Shown in pieces: positions 36,074 through 45,479 of a stretch of DNA of 64,000 bases; the stretch's first letter is position 1, and each line of letters starts with the position of its first letter. Origin of the DNA: Tolypothrix sp. PCC 7712 (GTDB taxonomy: Bacteria; Cyanobacteriota; Cyanobacteriia; Cyanobacteriales; Nostocaceae); contig NZ_CP063785.1 in assembly GCF_025860405.1 (NCBI RefSeq), positions 6,015,390 through 6,079,389 on the forward strand, given 5' to 3'. Below the pieces are notes generated by a model, which made no database searches, was not told the origin of the DNA, and saw only the letters and a list, made by a program, of their open reading frames with translations. Made by a program: the position numbers and the translations under genes.

Positions 36074-38012
36074 AACTTACCGTTCGCGCAATCGAGGATG
36101 AGTTTGGTGAAATAGATGAAATAAGGGAGAGTCTCTAAGCAGGCGATCGTTTTTGGCATCCCTTATGCCAGAAAGAAAGTTGTGTAGGGTGTAACGGTTT
36201 AATGGTAAGTGTGAGAAATGGCACATTTACCCCAACAAATAATCTCAGAACGAATCGACGATGTGGTTCTGCTGCTAGAGGTGATGAAAAAAATGGGACT
36301 GCCAGAAATCCTCAACCAAAATTTGCCACGTCATTGGAAACAGGAAGGGCTGGATTGGGGATGGGTAGCTTGCATTTGGTTATCATATATCATCTCACAG
36401 GGCGACCACCGAAAAGTACGTGTTCGGGAATGGGTGGAACAACGACACTACACCATAGAGCAAGTATGCGGATTCAACATTCGAGAAACCGACTTTACAG
36501 ATGACCGTTTAGGAATACTGTTGAAGCGTTTAAGCAAGCCCGAAACTTGGGAACAAATAGAACGGTGTCTCACGCAAAACACTATCCGAGCCTATGACTT
36601 AGCGGTGGAGCAAGTGCGTTTAGACGCAACAACAATTAGTGGACACCATCTCGTCAGTGAGTCAGGTTTATTCCAATTTGGACACAGCAAAGATGATCCA
36701 AACTTGCCACAGGTAAAACTCATGATGGGGATGATAGACCCATTAGGGATGCCTCTTGTCACTCAGGTAGTATCTGGAGAACAAGCAGATGATGGGTTGT
36801 ACATTCCCGCCTACCAACAAATTGCTGCCACACTGAACAAAAAAGGGTTGTTGTTTGTTGGCGACTGTAAAATGAGTTCACTATCAACACGCTGCAACAT
36901 ACATATTCAGGGAGATTACTACCTATGTCCATTATCCCTAGTTGGTAAAACTCCAGAACTTCTTGCCGGCTGGGTAGATGATGCTGTTGCAGGTAAATTT
37001 CCCCTGATTGATATCAAGCGAACCAGTGTTCATCACAACAGTGAAACCAGCCCAGACTTGGATGTCCTTGAAACAACTATCGCCACTGGCTATGAGGTGT
37101 GTCGTCCTGTCGAGGTGGTTGATGAACAATTGCCATTACTATGCTGGCAAGAAAGGGTGTTGATTGTTCACTCACCAACACTTGCAAAACAACAGGTTCA
37201 GGGATTAGAGAAGCGACTTCACAACGCACAGCAGAAGTTGATGGCGTTAACTCCACAAAAAGGTCGTGGTAAACGACAAATCAACGACCTACAGGTTTTA
37301 TTGCAAAAAGCTACAGAAATTCTGCACCTTTATCGAGTCGAAGGCTTACTGAGTTTCGATTATGAGTGCCAAGAAACTGTTGAAGAAACCTATATTGGTC
37401 GAGGTCGTCCCACATCTCGCCCCAAGCAAATTACTCGAAAAATTAGGTATCAAATTCAGACTGTTATCCGCAATGAAGATGCTATTGCCCAAACTCACAA
37501 AACTTTTGGCTGGAGAGCTTTTGTCACCAATGCTCCCAAGAGTCTGTTAGGAGTTGAACAAGCTGTACTGACTTATCGAGACGAATGGATTGCTGAACGT
37601 GGTTTTCATCGTCTCAAGGGTGCGTCACTTTCGATTGCTCCCATGTTTGTGCAACGTGACGACCAAGTTACCGGGCTGATTAATTTACTGAGTCTAGCCC
37701 TACGTTTGCTGACAATTATCGAGTTTGTTGTCCGACGGCAATTAACTGCTATTGAGGTCAACTCTCTTGCTGGACTGTATCCCGAACATCCAAAAAAAAG
37801 GACTGCTCAACCTACTGCTGAACGGTTGTTACGTGCTTTTTCTAATATCACTTTGACGATTATTGAAGCCCGTGGTCAGCGTTTTGGTTATGTTCCTCCT
37901 TTAAACCCTCTACAACAGGAAATTATGAGTTTGCTTGGTCTTCCTTCGGATATTTATAGCAATCTTGTAGATAATTCCTCTTAGTCAAATTCTATTACGC
38001 GAACGGTGAGTT
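36074..38012 (+). mobile_element. IS1634-type insertion sequence
   Basis: About 1.94 kb. The left end AACTTACCGTTCGCGCAAT (36074-36092) and the right end (37994-38012) are inverted repeats matching at 17 of 19 positions. One intact transposase gene is inside. I could not find a convincing target-site duplication. It separates the BY-kinase gene from the epimerase gene and probably interrupted an originally continuous cluster. Confidence 0.8.
36218..37984 (+). CDS. IS1634-family transposase
   Basis: 588 residues, full length for the family. The N-terminal region (EVMKKMGLPEILNQNLPRHW) and the catalytic segments fit IS1634/IS4-type DDE enzymes: VRLDATTISGHH (first Asp), LLFVGDCKMSS (second Asp) and DEWIAERGFHRLKG (catalytic Glu in the Y-(2)-R-(3)-E-like signature). 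No frameshift seen, so the element may be mobile. Confidence 0.9.
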   Translation: MAHLPQQIISERIDDVVLLLEVMKKMGLPEILNQNLPRHWKQEGLDWGWVACIWLSYIISQGDHRKVRVREWVEQRHYTIEQVCGFNIRETDFTDDRLGILLKRLSKPETWEQIERCLTQNTIRAYDLAVEQVRLDATTISGHHLVSESGLFQFGHSKDDPNLPQVKLMMGMIDPLGMPLVTQVVSGEQADDGLYIPAYQQIAATLNKKGLLFVGDCKMSSLSTRCNIHIQGDYYLCPLSLVGKTPELLAGWVDDAVAGKFPLIDIKRTSVHHNSETSPDLDVLETTIATGYEVCRPVEVVDEQLPLLCWQERVLIVHSPTLAKQQVQGLEKRLHNAQQKLMALTPQKGRGKRQINDLQVLLQKATEILHLYRVEGLLSFDYECQETVEETYIGRGRPTSRPKQITRKIRYQIQTVIRNEDAIAQTHKTFGWRAFVTNAPKSLLGVEQAVLTYRDEWIAERGFHRLKGASLSIAPMFVQRDDQVTGLINLLSLALRLLTIIEFVVRRQLTAIEVNSLAGLYPEHPKKRTAQPTAERLLRAFSNITLTIIEARGQRFGYVPPLNPLQQEIMSLLGLPSDIYSNLVDNSS

Positions 38013-38179
38013 AAAGCTTCAGTAAAAGTATTTAAAGGTTTGTTAGCCCACCTTCGTCTTAACCCCCCAGTCAATTGATGCCAAAGAATAAAAGTATAGG
38101 CACAAAAAATTAAGAGAAAATTTTGGCGATCGCATTTATTGTAGTTAAGAACTCAATTGCAGCAATTGCGATCGCCTTT

Positions 38180-38324
38180 CAATACTACTCTGGTTTGGGG
38201 AAAAGGTGTACCCCTGCGCTTAAGCAAGCTACGCGTAGCGTCTGTGCAGGAGAAAGGGTAAGGGTTAAAGGTTTTTTCTTGCCCCTTTTCCCCTTCCCCT
38301 TTTCCCCTTAACCGACAAGTATTG
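38180..38324 (+). repeat. inverted-repeat element family 1, copy B
   Basis: Starts CAATACTACTCTGGTTTGGGG and ends CCTTAACCGACAAGTATTG. It is longer than the other copies because of an internal insertion around 38208-38250 containing the palindrome GCTACGCGTAGC. It lies 15 bases beyond the 3' end of the convergent epimerase gene and could serve as its terminator. Confidence 0.7.
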
Positions 38325-38339
38325 GATCGCCTTCAATTT

Positions 38340-39290
38340 TTAACTATACAAAGCCTTGATCCAATGCCATTCCTGGGTCAAACCTTCTTTGAGAGAAACT
38401 TTGGGCTGATATCCGAGAATTTCCCGCGCTTTAGATACATCAGCAGCAGTGTGGCGCGCATCTCCCATTGCTTTTTCTATGTGGTTTCTTTTGATGGGTT
38501 TGCCAATTATTTCTTCCATCGTCGCTAATACTTCTGCTAACACTACTCTGCTACCACCACCAATATTGAATATTTCGCCAATCGCATTAGGTGCAGTGGC
38601 GGCGGCTAAATTGGCAGCAACAGCGTCATTAACAAAGGTAAAGTCTCGCGTTTGCTGTCCATCGCCAAAAACGGGAATGGCTTCATCTGCTAAAGCCGCC
38701 TTGAAAAACTTGTGGAATGCCATATCCGGGCGCTGTCTTGGCCCGTAAACTGTAAAGTAGCGCAAAGATACAAAAGGTACACCAAAGTTTTTGTGATATA
38801 ACCCACACAAACGCTCGGCTGCTAACTTGGTAATACCATAAGGAGAAACAGGCCGAGGTGGAATTCCTTCGTGAGTGGGTAGAGTTTCTGCATCACCATA
38901 GACGCTGGATGTAGAAGCAAACACCAGCCTTTGCAAGTTTTTCGCATCTTTAGCAGCTTCTAGTAAAACTTGTGTGGCATTAAGATTTCGTTCGGTATAA
39001 GCGCGGAAGCCTTTACCCCAGCTAGCTCTAACTCCCGCTTGCGCTGCTTGATGGTAAACTACTTCCACATCCTGAAGTAGTGCTGGCCAATCTAATAACT
39101 GAATATCTTCTTCAATAAATGTAAAGTTAGGAAATACTTGTAAGTGTGCCAGATTTTTGCGCTTAAATATTGGGTCATAGTAATCATTAACTTCATCAAT
39201 ACCAATTACTTCTTGACCTTGTTGGAGCAATGCTTCTGCCAGATGAGAACCAATAAATCCAGCTGCTCCTGTAACGATTATTTTAGCCAT
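38340..39290 (-). CDS. NAD-dependent NDP-sugar epimerase/dehydratase
   Basis: 316 residues. Extended short-chain-dehydrogenase fold: GAAGFIG (8-14) binds NAD, SSVYGD and Tyr151-X3-Lys155 (YGITK) form the active site. The motif PVSPYGITKLAAERL and the short C-terminal domain resemble UDP-glucuronate 4-epimerases and dTDP-glucose dehydratase relatives. It faces the exopolysaccharide cluster across the IS1634 element and likely supplies a nucleotide sugar to it. Exact substrate uncertain. Confidence 0.88.
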   Translation of the reverse strand: MAKIIVTGAAGFIGSHLAEALLQQGQEVIGIDEVNDYYDPIFKRKNLAHLQVFPNFTFIEEDIQLLDWPALLQDVEVVYHQAAQAGVRASWGKGFRAYTERNLNATQVLLEAAKDAKNLQRLVFASTSSVYGDAETLPTHEGIPPRPVSPYGITKLAAERLCGLYHKNFGVPFVSLRYFTVYGPRQRPDMAFHKFFKAALADEAIPVFGDGQQTRDFTFVNDAVAANLAAATAPNAIGEIFNIGGGSRVVLAEVLATMEEIIGKPIKRNHIEKAMGDARHTAADVSKAREILGYQPKVSLKEGLTQEWHWIKALYS

Positions 39291-39648
39291 ATTTCCTATT
39301 TGTGGGATCTATTATTTCACAGTGTAATACTTATACCCTGTAAAAGTTATTACCTGAAAAGTTGGCGATCGCTCTCCCAGAAATAATTTCACGCTATTTG
39401 CACCTAAATTTACATTTAATTTAAAAAACTACTGATTTCTGGCAACCTAAGCAGTAATACTTGCAATTTCCCCCTAACCAATTCAAGAAAGCGGATTTAT
39501 CCTGAATTTTGAATTAGGAGTATTCGTGCAGCGTTGATTGAAGAGAAGCAACGTGACAGCTTTTTCTCTACTGTCACCCACATTATGCATAAGTTAAATC
39601 AAGGCAGAAATATAGTTCAATAGCGTAATTCCAGTCCCAACCACATCT
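39291..39648. other. divergent promoter region
   Basis: About 360 bases between the divergent epimerase and adhesin genes. A HIP1-like octamer lies near 39366. No coding or RNA signal was seen; promoters for both genes are expected here but not identified. Confidence 0.4.
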
Positions 39649-42600
39649 ATGCATCACCACAACCATTACTCACAAGAGCGCAGTCATCCCCATTTGAGAA
39701 GACAGAACTGGTTTCAGTTGTTGCTGTTCTGCGGTGTTTTAGTATTGACAAGCACATCTGTTCGTGCTCAACTTACACCAGATAAGACTTTAGGCGCAGA
39801 AAGTTCTCTTGTTAGACCTAATATTTTGATTAATGGCGCAAATGGCGATCGCATTGAAGGTGGTGCTAGGCGAGGAAGCAATCTTTTTCACAGCTTTAGT
39901 CAATTTAATATTAACGATGGACAAAGAGTTTACTTCGCCAACCCGAATGGAGTTGAGAATATTTTAACAAGGGTGACAGGCGCTCAAGCTTCCAACATTC
40001 TCGGAACTTTGGGAACCGAAGGTAGTGCCAATCTCTTTTTAATCAACCCCAATGGGATTTTGTTTGGTGCTAATGCAAGGTTAGATATTGGTGGTTCCTT
40101 TGTCGCCACAACAGCAAATGCAGTTCGCTTTGGCACAATAGGCAACTTCAGCGCTACTAATCCCGAAGCACCACCTCTGCTAACTATCAAGCCTGATGCA
40201 TTGTTATTTAACCAAATTACCAAAGGTGCGATCGCTAATAACTCCGTTGCGCCTTCCGGGTTAAATCCATCTTCTAGTTATATTGCTCAGGGTTTGCGCG
40301 TACCAGATGGTAAAAGTTTGCTGTTAGTTGGGGGCGACATCCAAATGGATGGCGGAAATTTATACGCTTTTGGTGGGCGAGTCGAGTTAGGTGGTTTGGC
40401 TGGTGTGGGAACAGTGGGATTAAATGCAGACGGACAGAATCTCCGTTTAAGTTTTCCCGAGGGTGTAGAAAGAAGTGATGTTTTCCTCAGCAATGCTGCT
40501 TTAGTAAATGTTATCGCAGGTAAAGGTGGAAGTATTGCGGTAAATGCGCGGAATTTAGAAATGACAGGTGGAACTGTCTTATATGCTGGCATCGCGAGTG
40601 GCATAGGTGCTGATAGCAGTCAGGCAGGAAATATTGATATTAATGCTACTGTCGCCATCAATCTTAACAATAGCAGTGCGATTATAAATGATGTACAAGA
40701 ACAAGCAAAAGGACAGGGCGGTAATATCAACCTTAGAACTAGCAAGTTATTACTTCAAGGTGGATCGGGAGTAGGCGTTTTGATATTCGGTGAAGGTAAA
40801 GCAGGTTCTTTAACTGTTGATGCTGAAGATATACAACTAATTGGTGAATCTAACAACTTGATATCTTACACACAGTCAACAGGGGATGCGGGAAATTTGA
40901 CAATCAAAACTAATTCCTTGCTAGTCAAAGATGGGGCACAAGTATCTACTTTTACATTTGGTGCGGGTAAAGGGGGTGTATTGACTGTTGAAGCTCAAGA
41001 TGTGCAATTGATTGGTAGAACTTCTGACGATCAAGCTCCCGGCGGCTTTATTACTGGCTCACAGCGCAACTCCACTGGGGATGGAGGAAATGTGATCCTA
41101 AAAACCAATTCCTTGTTAATCAAAGATGGAGCACAAATATTTACTGGTACATTTGGTGCAGGTAAGGGGGGTTCTGTAGCTATTGAAGCTCAAGACGTAC
41201 AACTTATTGGTACAGGTGTTAATACTCGCTTAGGCAGTGGTATCCTTGCTTCCTCAATCCCAAACGCAACAGGGGACACAGGAAATATAACCATAAAAAC
41301 TGATTCCTTGTTAGTCAAAGATGGGTCACAGGTATTAATTAGTACATTTGGTGCGGGTAAGGGAGGTTTGTTGAGTGTTGAAGCTCAAGATGTACAACTC
41401 ATTGGTACTAGTGCTGATAATAGGGTTCCCAGTGGCTTGTTAGCTGCCGCAACAGAAACCTCCACAGGAGATGCGGGAAGTTTGACATTGAAAACTAATT
41501 TCTTGCTAGTTAAAGATGGGGCAGTAGTAAGTGGTTCTACCTTTGGTGAGGGTAATGGGGGTTCTTTGAATATTGAGGCTCAAGACGTACAACTCATTGG
41601 TACAAGGCCTGATGGGCGGGTTGGCGGCGGCTTGTTTGCTTCTTCATACTCTCAAGGAAATGCCGGAAATTTGACATTAAAAACTAATTTCTTGCTAGTC
41701 AAAGATGGAGCAGTAGTGAATGCTGCTACATTTGCTGAGGGTAAGGGAGGTTCTTTAGCTATTGAAGCTAAAGATGTGCAACTTATTGGTACTAGCGCTG
41801 ATGGTCGAGTTAGCGGTTTATTCGCTTCCACAGAGTCAACAGAGGATGCAGGAGACTTGACATTAAAAACTGATTCCTTGCTTGTTAAAGATGGGGCGCA
41901 AATATTTACTGGTACATTTAGTGCAGGTAAGGGCGGTTCTTTAACTATTGATGCCTCAAATCTGGTAGAAGTTATCGGTAGCTCTGCAAATGATGCGTTT
42001 ATTAGTTTTATCGGTACATCTACAAATAGTTCTGGTGATGCTGGCAATTTAACCTTAAACGCCAGACGCTTAAATGTTCTTGGTGGTGGTTCTGTGGCAG
42101 CAGATACATCACAAACAAGTACCGGTAGCGGCGGTAATTTACTCATTAATGTTCAAGATGCGGTACAAGTAACAGGCATTTCTACCATAAATGAGTTTCC
42201 CAGTTCTCTGTCCGTTCGCAGTCGCGGTCAGGGAAAGGCAGGTAATCTAACTGTAAACTCACCACGCATCAGTGTAAAAGACCAAGGCACAATCAATGCA
42301 GAATCTTTTGCTGCTGATGGTGGGAACATTATACTTAACACCGATTTACTGCTGCTGCGGCGTGGTGGCAATGTTTCTGCCACCGCAGGGATTAGCCAAG
42401 GTGCGGGGAACGGCGGTAATATTACCATTAATACCACTGCGATCGCAGCTGTCGCCGAAGAAAATAGTGATATCCGTGCCAATGCTTTTCAAGGCAACGG
42501 TGGTAATGTCACCATCAACACCGAAGGATTATTTGGAATCTTGCCAGCTTCCTTCCCGACAGACCGAAGTGAAATTACTGCCAGTTCGGAATTAGGAGTG

Positions 42601-43023
42601 CAAGGGCAAATTGACATCAATCAACCCGAACTGCAACGCACCCAAGGAATCATCGAACTCCCCTCTACTGTCATTGATGCTACTACTAAATTTGCTCAAG
42701 TGTGCCCTCAAGGCCCAAATGCCAAACCTCTAGGAAAATTTATTATTACTGGACGCGGTAGTTTACCCCCTAGTACTTTCGACCCCATGACAGGTACTTT
42801 CAACTTAATTGAACTAGCAACATTGGATAGCAAAAGTTCCCCAAGCGCACGAATAGAAGAAATCAAACGTTTAGATATTGATTCTAGTTCTGAGACTATG
42901 GTTGAAGCGCAAGGATGGGTCAGAACTGCAGATGGTCAAATTGCACTTGTGGCGGGAGTAGTGGGTGGTGTATTCAGCTCTTCCATGACTACCGCCTCAT
43001 CCTCATGTCCAGTTTCTTCGTAA
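39649..43023 (+). CDS. two-partner-secretion adhesin (filamentous haemagglutinin N-terminal domain)
   Basis: 1,124 residues. A signal peptide is cleaved at about residue 40 (VRA before Gln). The TPS domain (about 45-185) contains the hallmark NLFLINPNGILFG, the secretion motif of TpsA proteins. The rest is a Gly-rich beta-helix of repeats, including seven copies of a 55-65-residue unit around DVQLIG (about residues 393-770). The C-terminal region (PQGPNAKPLGKFIITGRGSLPP, EAQGWVRTADGQIALVAG) is typical of cyanobacterial members. It would be exported by a TpsB/Omp85 pore, none of which is in this window. Confidence 0.88.
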   Translation: MHHHNHYSQERSHPHLRRQNWFQLLLFCGVLVLTSTSVRAQLTPDKTLGAESSLVRPNILINGANGDRIEGGARRGSNLFHSFSQFNINDGQRVYFANPNGVENILTRVTGAQASNILGTLGTEGSANLFLINPNGILFGANARLDIGGSFVATTANAVRFGTIGNFSATNPEAPPLLTIKPDALLFNQITKGAIANNSVAPSGLNPSSSYIAQGLRVPDGKSLLLVGGDIQMDGGNLYAFGGRVELGGLAGVGTVGLNADGQNLRLSFPEGVERSDVFLSNAALVNVIAGKGGSIAVNARNLEMTGGTVLYAGIASGIGADSSQAGNIDINATVAINLNNSSAIINDVQEQAKGQGGNINLRTSKLLLQGGSGVGVLIFGEGKAGSLTVDAEDIQLIGESNNLISYTQSTGDAGNLTIKTNSLLVKDGAQVSTFTFGAGKGGVLTVEAQDVQLIGRTSDDQAPGGFITGSQRNSTGDGGNVILKTNSLLIKDGAQIFTGTFGAGKGGSVAIEAQDVQLIGTGVNTRLGSGILASSIPNATGDTGNITIKTDSLLVKDGSQVLISTFGAGKGGLLSVEAQDVQLIGTSADNRVPSGLLAAATETSTGDAGSLTLKTNFLLVKDGAVVSGSTFGEGNGGSLNIEAQDVQLIGTRPDGRVGGGLFASSYSQGNAGNLTLKTNFLLVKDGAVVNAATFAEGKGGSLAIEAKDVQLIGTSADGRVSGLFASTESTEDAGDLTLKTDSLLVKDGAQIFTGTFSAGKGGSLTIDASNLVEVIGSSANDAFISFIGTSTNSSGDAGNLTLNARRLNVLGGGSVAADTSQTSTGSGGNLLINVQDAVQVTGISTINEFPSSLSVRSRGQGKAGNLTVNSPRISVKDQGTINAESFAADGGNIILNTDLLLLRRGGNVSATAGISQGAGNGGNITINTTAIAAVAEENSDIRANAFQGNGGNVTINTEGLFGILPASFPTDRSEITASSELGVQGQIDINQPELQRTQGIIELPSTVIDATTKFAQVCPQGPNAKPLGKFIITGRGSLPPSTFDPMTGTFNLIELATLDSKSSPSARIEEIKRLDIDSSSETMVEAQGWVRTADGQIALVAGVVGGVFSSSMTTASSSCPVSS
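40828..41965 (+). repeat. tandem coding repeats of about 170-200 bases
   Basis: Seven successive units within the adhesin gene, each encoding DVQLIG, a variable loop, TGDAGNLTLKTNSLLVKDGA and a TFGAGKGGSL turn. Neighbouring units are very similar at the DNA level, so copy number may vary by recombination. Confidence 0.85.
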
Positions 43024-43144
43024 CTTTTATGCTTGGCTGTGACATTTATTTCATTGGAACTGCTGCCTTCACAATCGGTTTTTCCCCAAACATAATGTGA
43101 TTGTTTCTTTCCTGTTCCCTATTCTCTTGCGTAGCAATTAATAG

Positions 43145-43275
43145 CAATTCAAAAAAGGTTGGCGACAGATAAATTTCTTGTCAGGGCACGGCATCCATAA
43201 TCTTTTGATATATCAAATTATCTTACTGGTGCCGTGCCCCTACCCATCTGTCGCGTTCTTTTTTTAAAATGGCAT
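43145..43275 (-). repeat. inverted-repeat element family 3, copy
   Basis: Carries GCGACAGAT ends and an inner GGGGCACGGCACCAGTAAGAT segment, matching the copy at 53216-53350 in reverse orientation over roughly 130 bases. The outer ends (CAATTCAAAAAAGG / AAAATGGCAT) have diverged. No gene inside. Confidence 0.75.
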
Positions 43276-43329
43276 AATTCCGCATCAAACTTAATTCTTA
43301 TTTAAACAAGTATCATCGCCACCCAAATA

Positions 43330-43435
43330 GGTTTCGGATAAGTATTTTGCATCTCCCTTGTGATTTGGGAAAAGGGGTAAGGGTGGATTCAATCCTTTTC
43401 CCTTTTTCCCTTTCCCCCTTAACCGAACTGTATTG
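43330..43435 (+). repeat. inverted-repeat element family 1, degenerate copy C
   Basis: The right end CCTTAACCGAACTGTATTG and the pyrimidine-rich inner half are conserved. The left end has decayed (TTCGGATAAGTATTTTGC). Probably an old copy. Confidence 0.55.
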
Positions 43436-43466
43436 ATCGCCACCCAAGCAGTATTTGCTAAATTTC

Positions 43467-43628
43467 TCAACTATCTTTCTCCGGTGCTTCAGTTTTTAAA
43501 GAGCGAATTAATTCCCGAATCACATCAGTAGCCGGTCTACCTGTGAAATTGCAGTATTTTTCAAGTTTCTCGGCTTCGTTGGATGTGAGATTAATTGTGA
43601 TGCGTTTAACAGCCCATTTCTTATTCAT
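43467..43628 (-). CDS. short ribbon-helix-helix (CopG-like) protein
   Basis: 53 residues, shorter than usual gene-calling cut-offs. A beta strand (WAVKRITINLT) is followed by two helices (NEAEKLEKYCNFTG and RPATDVIRELIRSLK), the ribbon-helix-helix DNA-binding fold in which the strand pair contacts DNA. Its organisation parallels the RHH gene at 47282. No toxin-like partner gene is adjacent, so an antitoxin role is not supported. AAGGAG lies about 26 bases upstream, too far to be decisive. Confidence 0.72.
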   Translation of the reverse strand: MNKKWAVKRITINLTSNEAEKLEKYCNFTGRPATDVIRELIRSLKTEAPEKDS

Positions 43629-44255
43629 AATTTTCAGCAAGCAATAGTTGGAATCTCCTTTTCAAATATCAATCACTTAGACTGCTAATACAATGATATA
43701 AATCAGCATATTTAAATTAAGTAGTGATGAAGATCATACTATTTACTTCTAAGTAAGAGTAAAGAAGTAAATGAGTTTTGAGAGTATAAATTTTATCTAT
43801 TTTTCTATGGATAAATTATGAACGAATTGTAAAAAATATATGTGAATATTGCAAAAATCAATAAATATTTAGATAAGCTAACTTGGGCAGCGATTTTCTG
43901 GAAACAACCCAGCGTCTAATGTACAGCTATTTGCAGGTAAATAAATCACCCTCTACGAAATAGTGCTGAGTCCGTACAAATAAAACAGTGTCATACAATT
44001 TTGGATTTTAGATTTTGCGGAAAGTTGTGTGGGCGGCTTTGCCGACTTGTAGCAACTGCCGTCAAACTTTCCAAAACGGATTGACTCCATAGCGAAATGA
44101 GGGGCTTGTAGCATCAAGGAACTATGGGTAAACAAATCTTTCTAGATTTTTCTTAACTCATTTTTCAACTACATTTGAGTTGGATCGGCCATCGCTCCTT
44201 TGATGGCATCTCGTGGTACTAGCTATTCTATTAAATAGGCGATCGCAAAATTCAA

Positions 44256-44345
44256 ATGTCCAAAAACCAACAACCGCAATGTGAACTTTGCCACCGAGAG
44301 ATGGAAAATTTAACAGCTAAAAGCTATATAGGGCGGGCGTTGTAA
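44256..44345 (+). pseudogene. 5' fragment of a small HNH-endonuclease-like gene, cut by a repeat element
   Basis: An ATG at 44256 opens MSKNQQPQCELCHREMENLT. This resembles the first zinc-knuckle of small cyanobacterial HNH proteins, in which C-x2-C-x-R-E-x4-LT is followed by HHLIP. Here, right after LT at 44315, the sequence switches to the family 2 repeat (GCTAAAAGC...), giving ten unrelated codons and a stop. The rest of the gene is not found on the far side of the repeat. The family call is from memory of the motif. Confidence 0.5.
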
Positions 44346-44503
44346 AAATACCTCGCGCCCTCATCCCCTAACCCCTTCTCCCGCAGGAGAAGGGGAACTA
44401 AATCTCTGGCTCCCTTCTCCCTGAGGGAGAGGGGCTGGGGGTGAGGGCAAAACCTTGCACAAGAGCGGGTTTCACGTTAAGTTGACACCAATGGGGCAAT
44501 GCC
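44316..44503 (-). repeat. inverted-repeat element family 2, copy 1 (one end lost)
   Basis: About 188 bases. It shares with 62286-62499 the block from GCTAAAAGC through GGGCGGGCGTTGTA, CCTCGCGCCCTCATCCCC, AGAAGGGGAA and GCGGGTTTCACGTTAAGTTG to GGGCAATGCC, in opposite orientation. Only one terminal repeat (TTAAGTTGACACC...) is intact; the other was lost at the junction with the HNH-like fragment. Confidence 0.75.
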
Positions 44504-44540
44504 TTGCCACTACCTACTATTAACAATGGGATGAGCTAAA

Positions 44541-45479
44541 TTAAACAGCAATTTGAATTAAACGAGAATTCTCGGCAAGAATATCTATTTCTATTGGCGA
44601 AAGTAGTTTAAGTTTCATTTGTTGCAAGTCGTTCAGCACGACTAAAATCTCTTCTGGATTGAATTTATAATATTCTGTGAAGCTGCGTATTTTGTAATTA
44701 AATTCACGATAACGATGTTTGAAATATAATTCTACATTGCCGCGATTAGCCCAGGTTCCTAATATTTTAATAGCAACATTTTGGTAATGTGCGAGTAAAT
44801 CTTTTTTGACTTCTGCTACTCTTGCAGTTATTTGGCGTTCAGTTACTCCTATTTTGTAGATTGTTCCTTTATTGGTTTGAACTTCTAAAAAATATAATGT
44901 ACAAGATAAGATGCGTTTGAGTTGCGCGCGGTAGAGTTTTAAATCAGTGAGCCTATATGCTAAATCAGGAGTATTTTTGTGCAGTGCATGTTCCGCAGCT
45001 AACTGTAGTTTCAGCAGTTTTTTCAGTAATAGGGGTTCTTGAACTTCGTTGAATAGCGTTAATTCTAACGCCGCCGCAGGAATTTTACCTAATTCCGTAA
45101 ATTCATATTCAGGCGGGCTGAAATACACATTTTTTTTCAAGATTCCTGCTTTGAGTAACCCAGGAGTAACTAAATAAGCACTTATGGGGTAATTTTTTGC
45201 TCCGTACTCCTGCCACAGCAATTTTAACTGTGCTACATCCTTACCTGATAGTTGAATATTAAAATTATCATACAGTGGTAGAGTGGGAAATTCTCGGTTA
45301 GCTACAGGGCGACAAGTCTCTTCATTATGAGCAAAATGATGTTCTTTAACCTTGCCTTTCTTAGCAATTAAATCACCCTGACAATAAGGGCACTTAAGTG
45401 TGGTTTTACCACTACTGATATCTTCGATACTTACTAATATACCATCTCTATCTACACCATATTTTAGCCACATTTTCAC
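44541..45479 (-). CDS. CoiA-like zinc domain fused to a GIY-YIG/T5orf172-type nuclease domain
   Basis: 312 residues. The N-terminus has a competence-protein-CoiA-like zinc module: Cys30, Cys33, HHFAH (47-51) and Cys56. After a helical middle part, residues 198-260 carry a GIY-YIG-like core of the T5orf172/MUG113 kind: YFLEV, YKIGVT (210-215), an Arg-containing helix, and a likely catalytic Glu in NVELYFKHRY (Glu252). It is probably a nuclease acting on DNA; biological role unknown. It stands alone between mobile elements, suggesting an accessory or defence-related gene. Confidence 0.65.
   Translation of the reverse strand: MKMWLKYGVDRDGILVSIEDISSGKTTLKCPYCQGDLIAKKGKVKEHHFAHNEETCRPVANREFPTLPLYDNFNIQLSGKDVAQLKLLWQEYGAKNYPISAYLVTPGLLKAGILKKNVYFSPPEYEFTELGKIPAAALELTLFNEVQEPLLLKKLLKLQLAAEHALHKNTPDLAYRLTDLKLYRAQLKRILSCTLYFLEVQTNKGTIYKIGVTERQITARVAEVKKDLLAHYQNVAIKILGTWANRGNVELYFKHRYREFNYKIRSFTEYYKFNPEEILVVLNDLQQMKLKLLSPIEIDILAENSRLIQIAV

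Noticed and set aside
35920..36159. 79-codon minus frame with repeated SPIPNPQ
   Set aside because: It is read-through of the GGGGATT heptamer array on the opposite strand.
40828..41965. Regularly spaced repeats that might suggest a CRISPR array
   Set aside because: The units are 170-200 bases, code in one frame for beta-helix repeats, and have no short repeat-spacer pattern.
43467..43628. Toxin-antitoxin interpretation of the 53-residue RHH gene
   Set aside because: No toxin-like gene is adjacent on either side.
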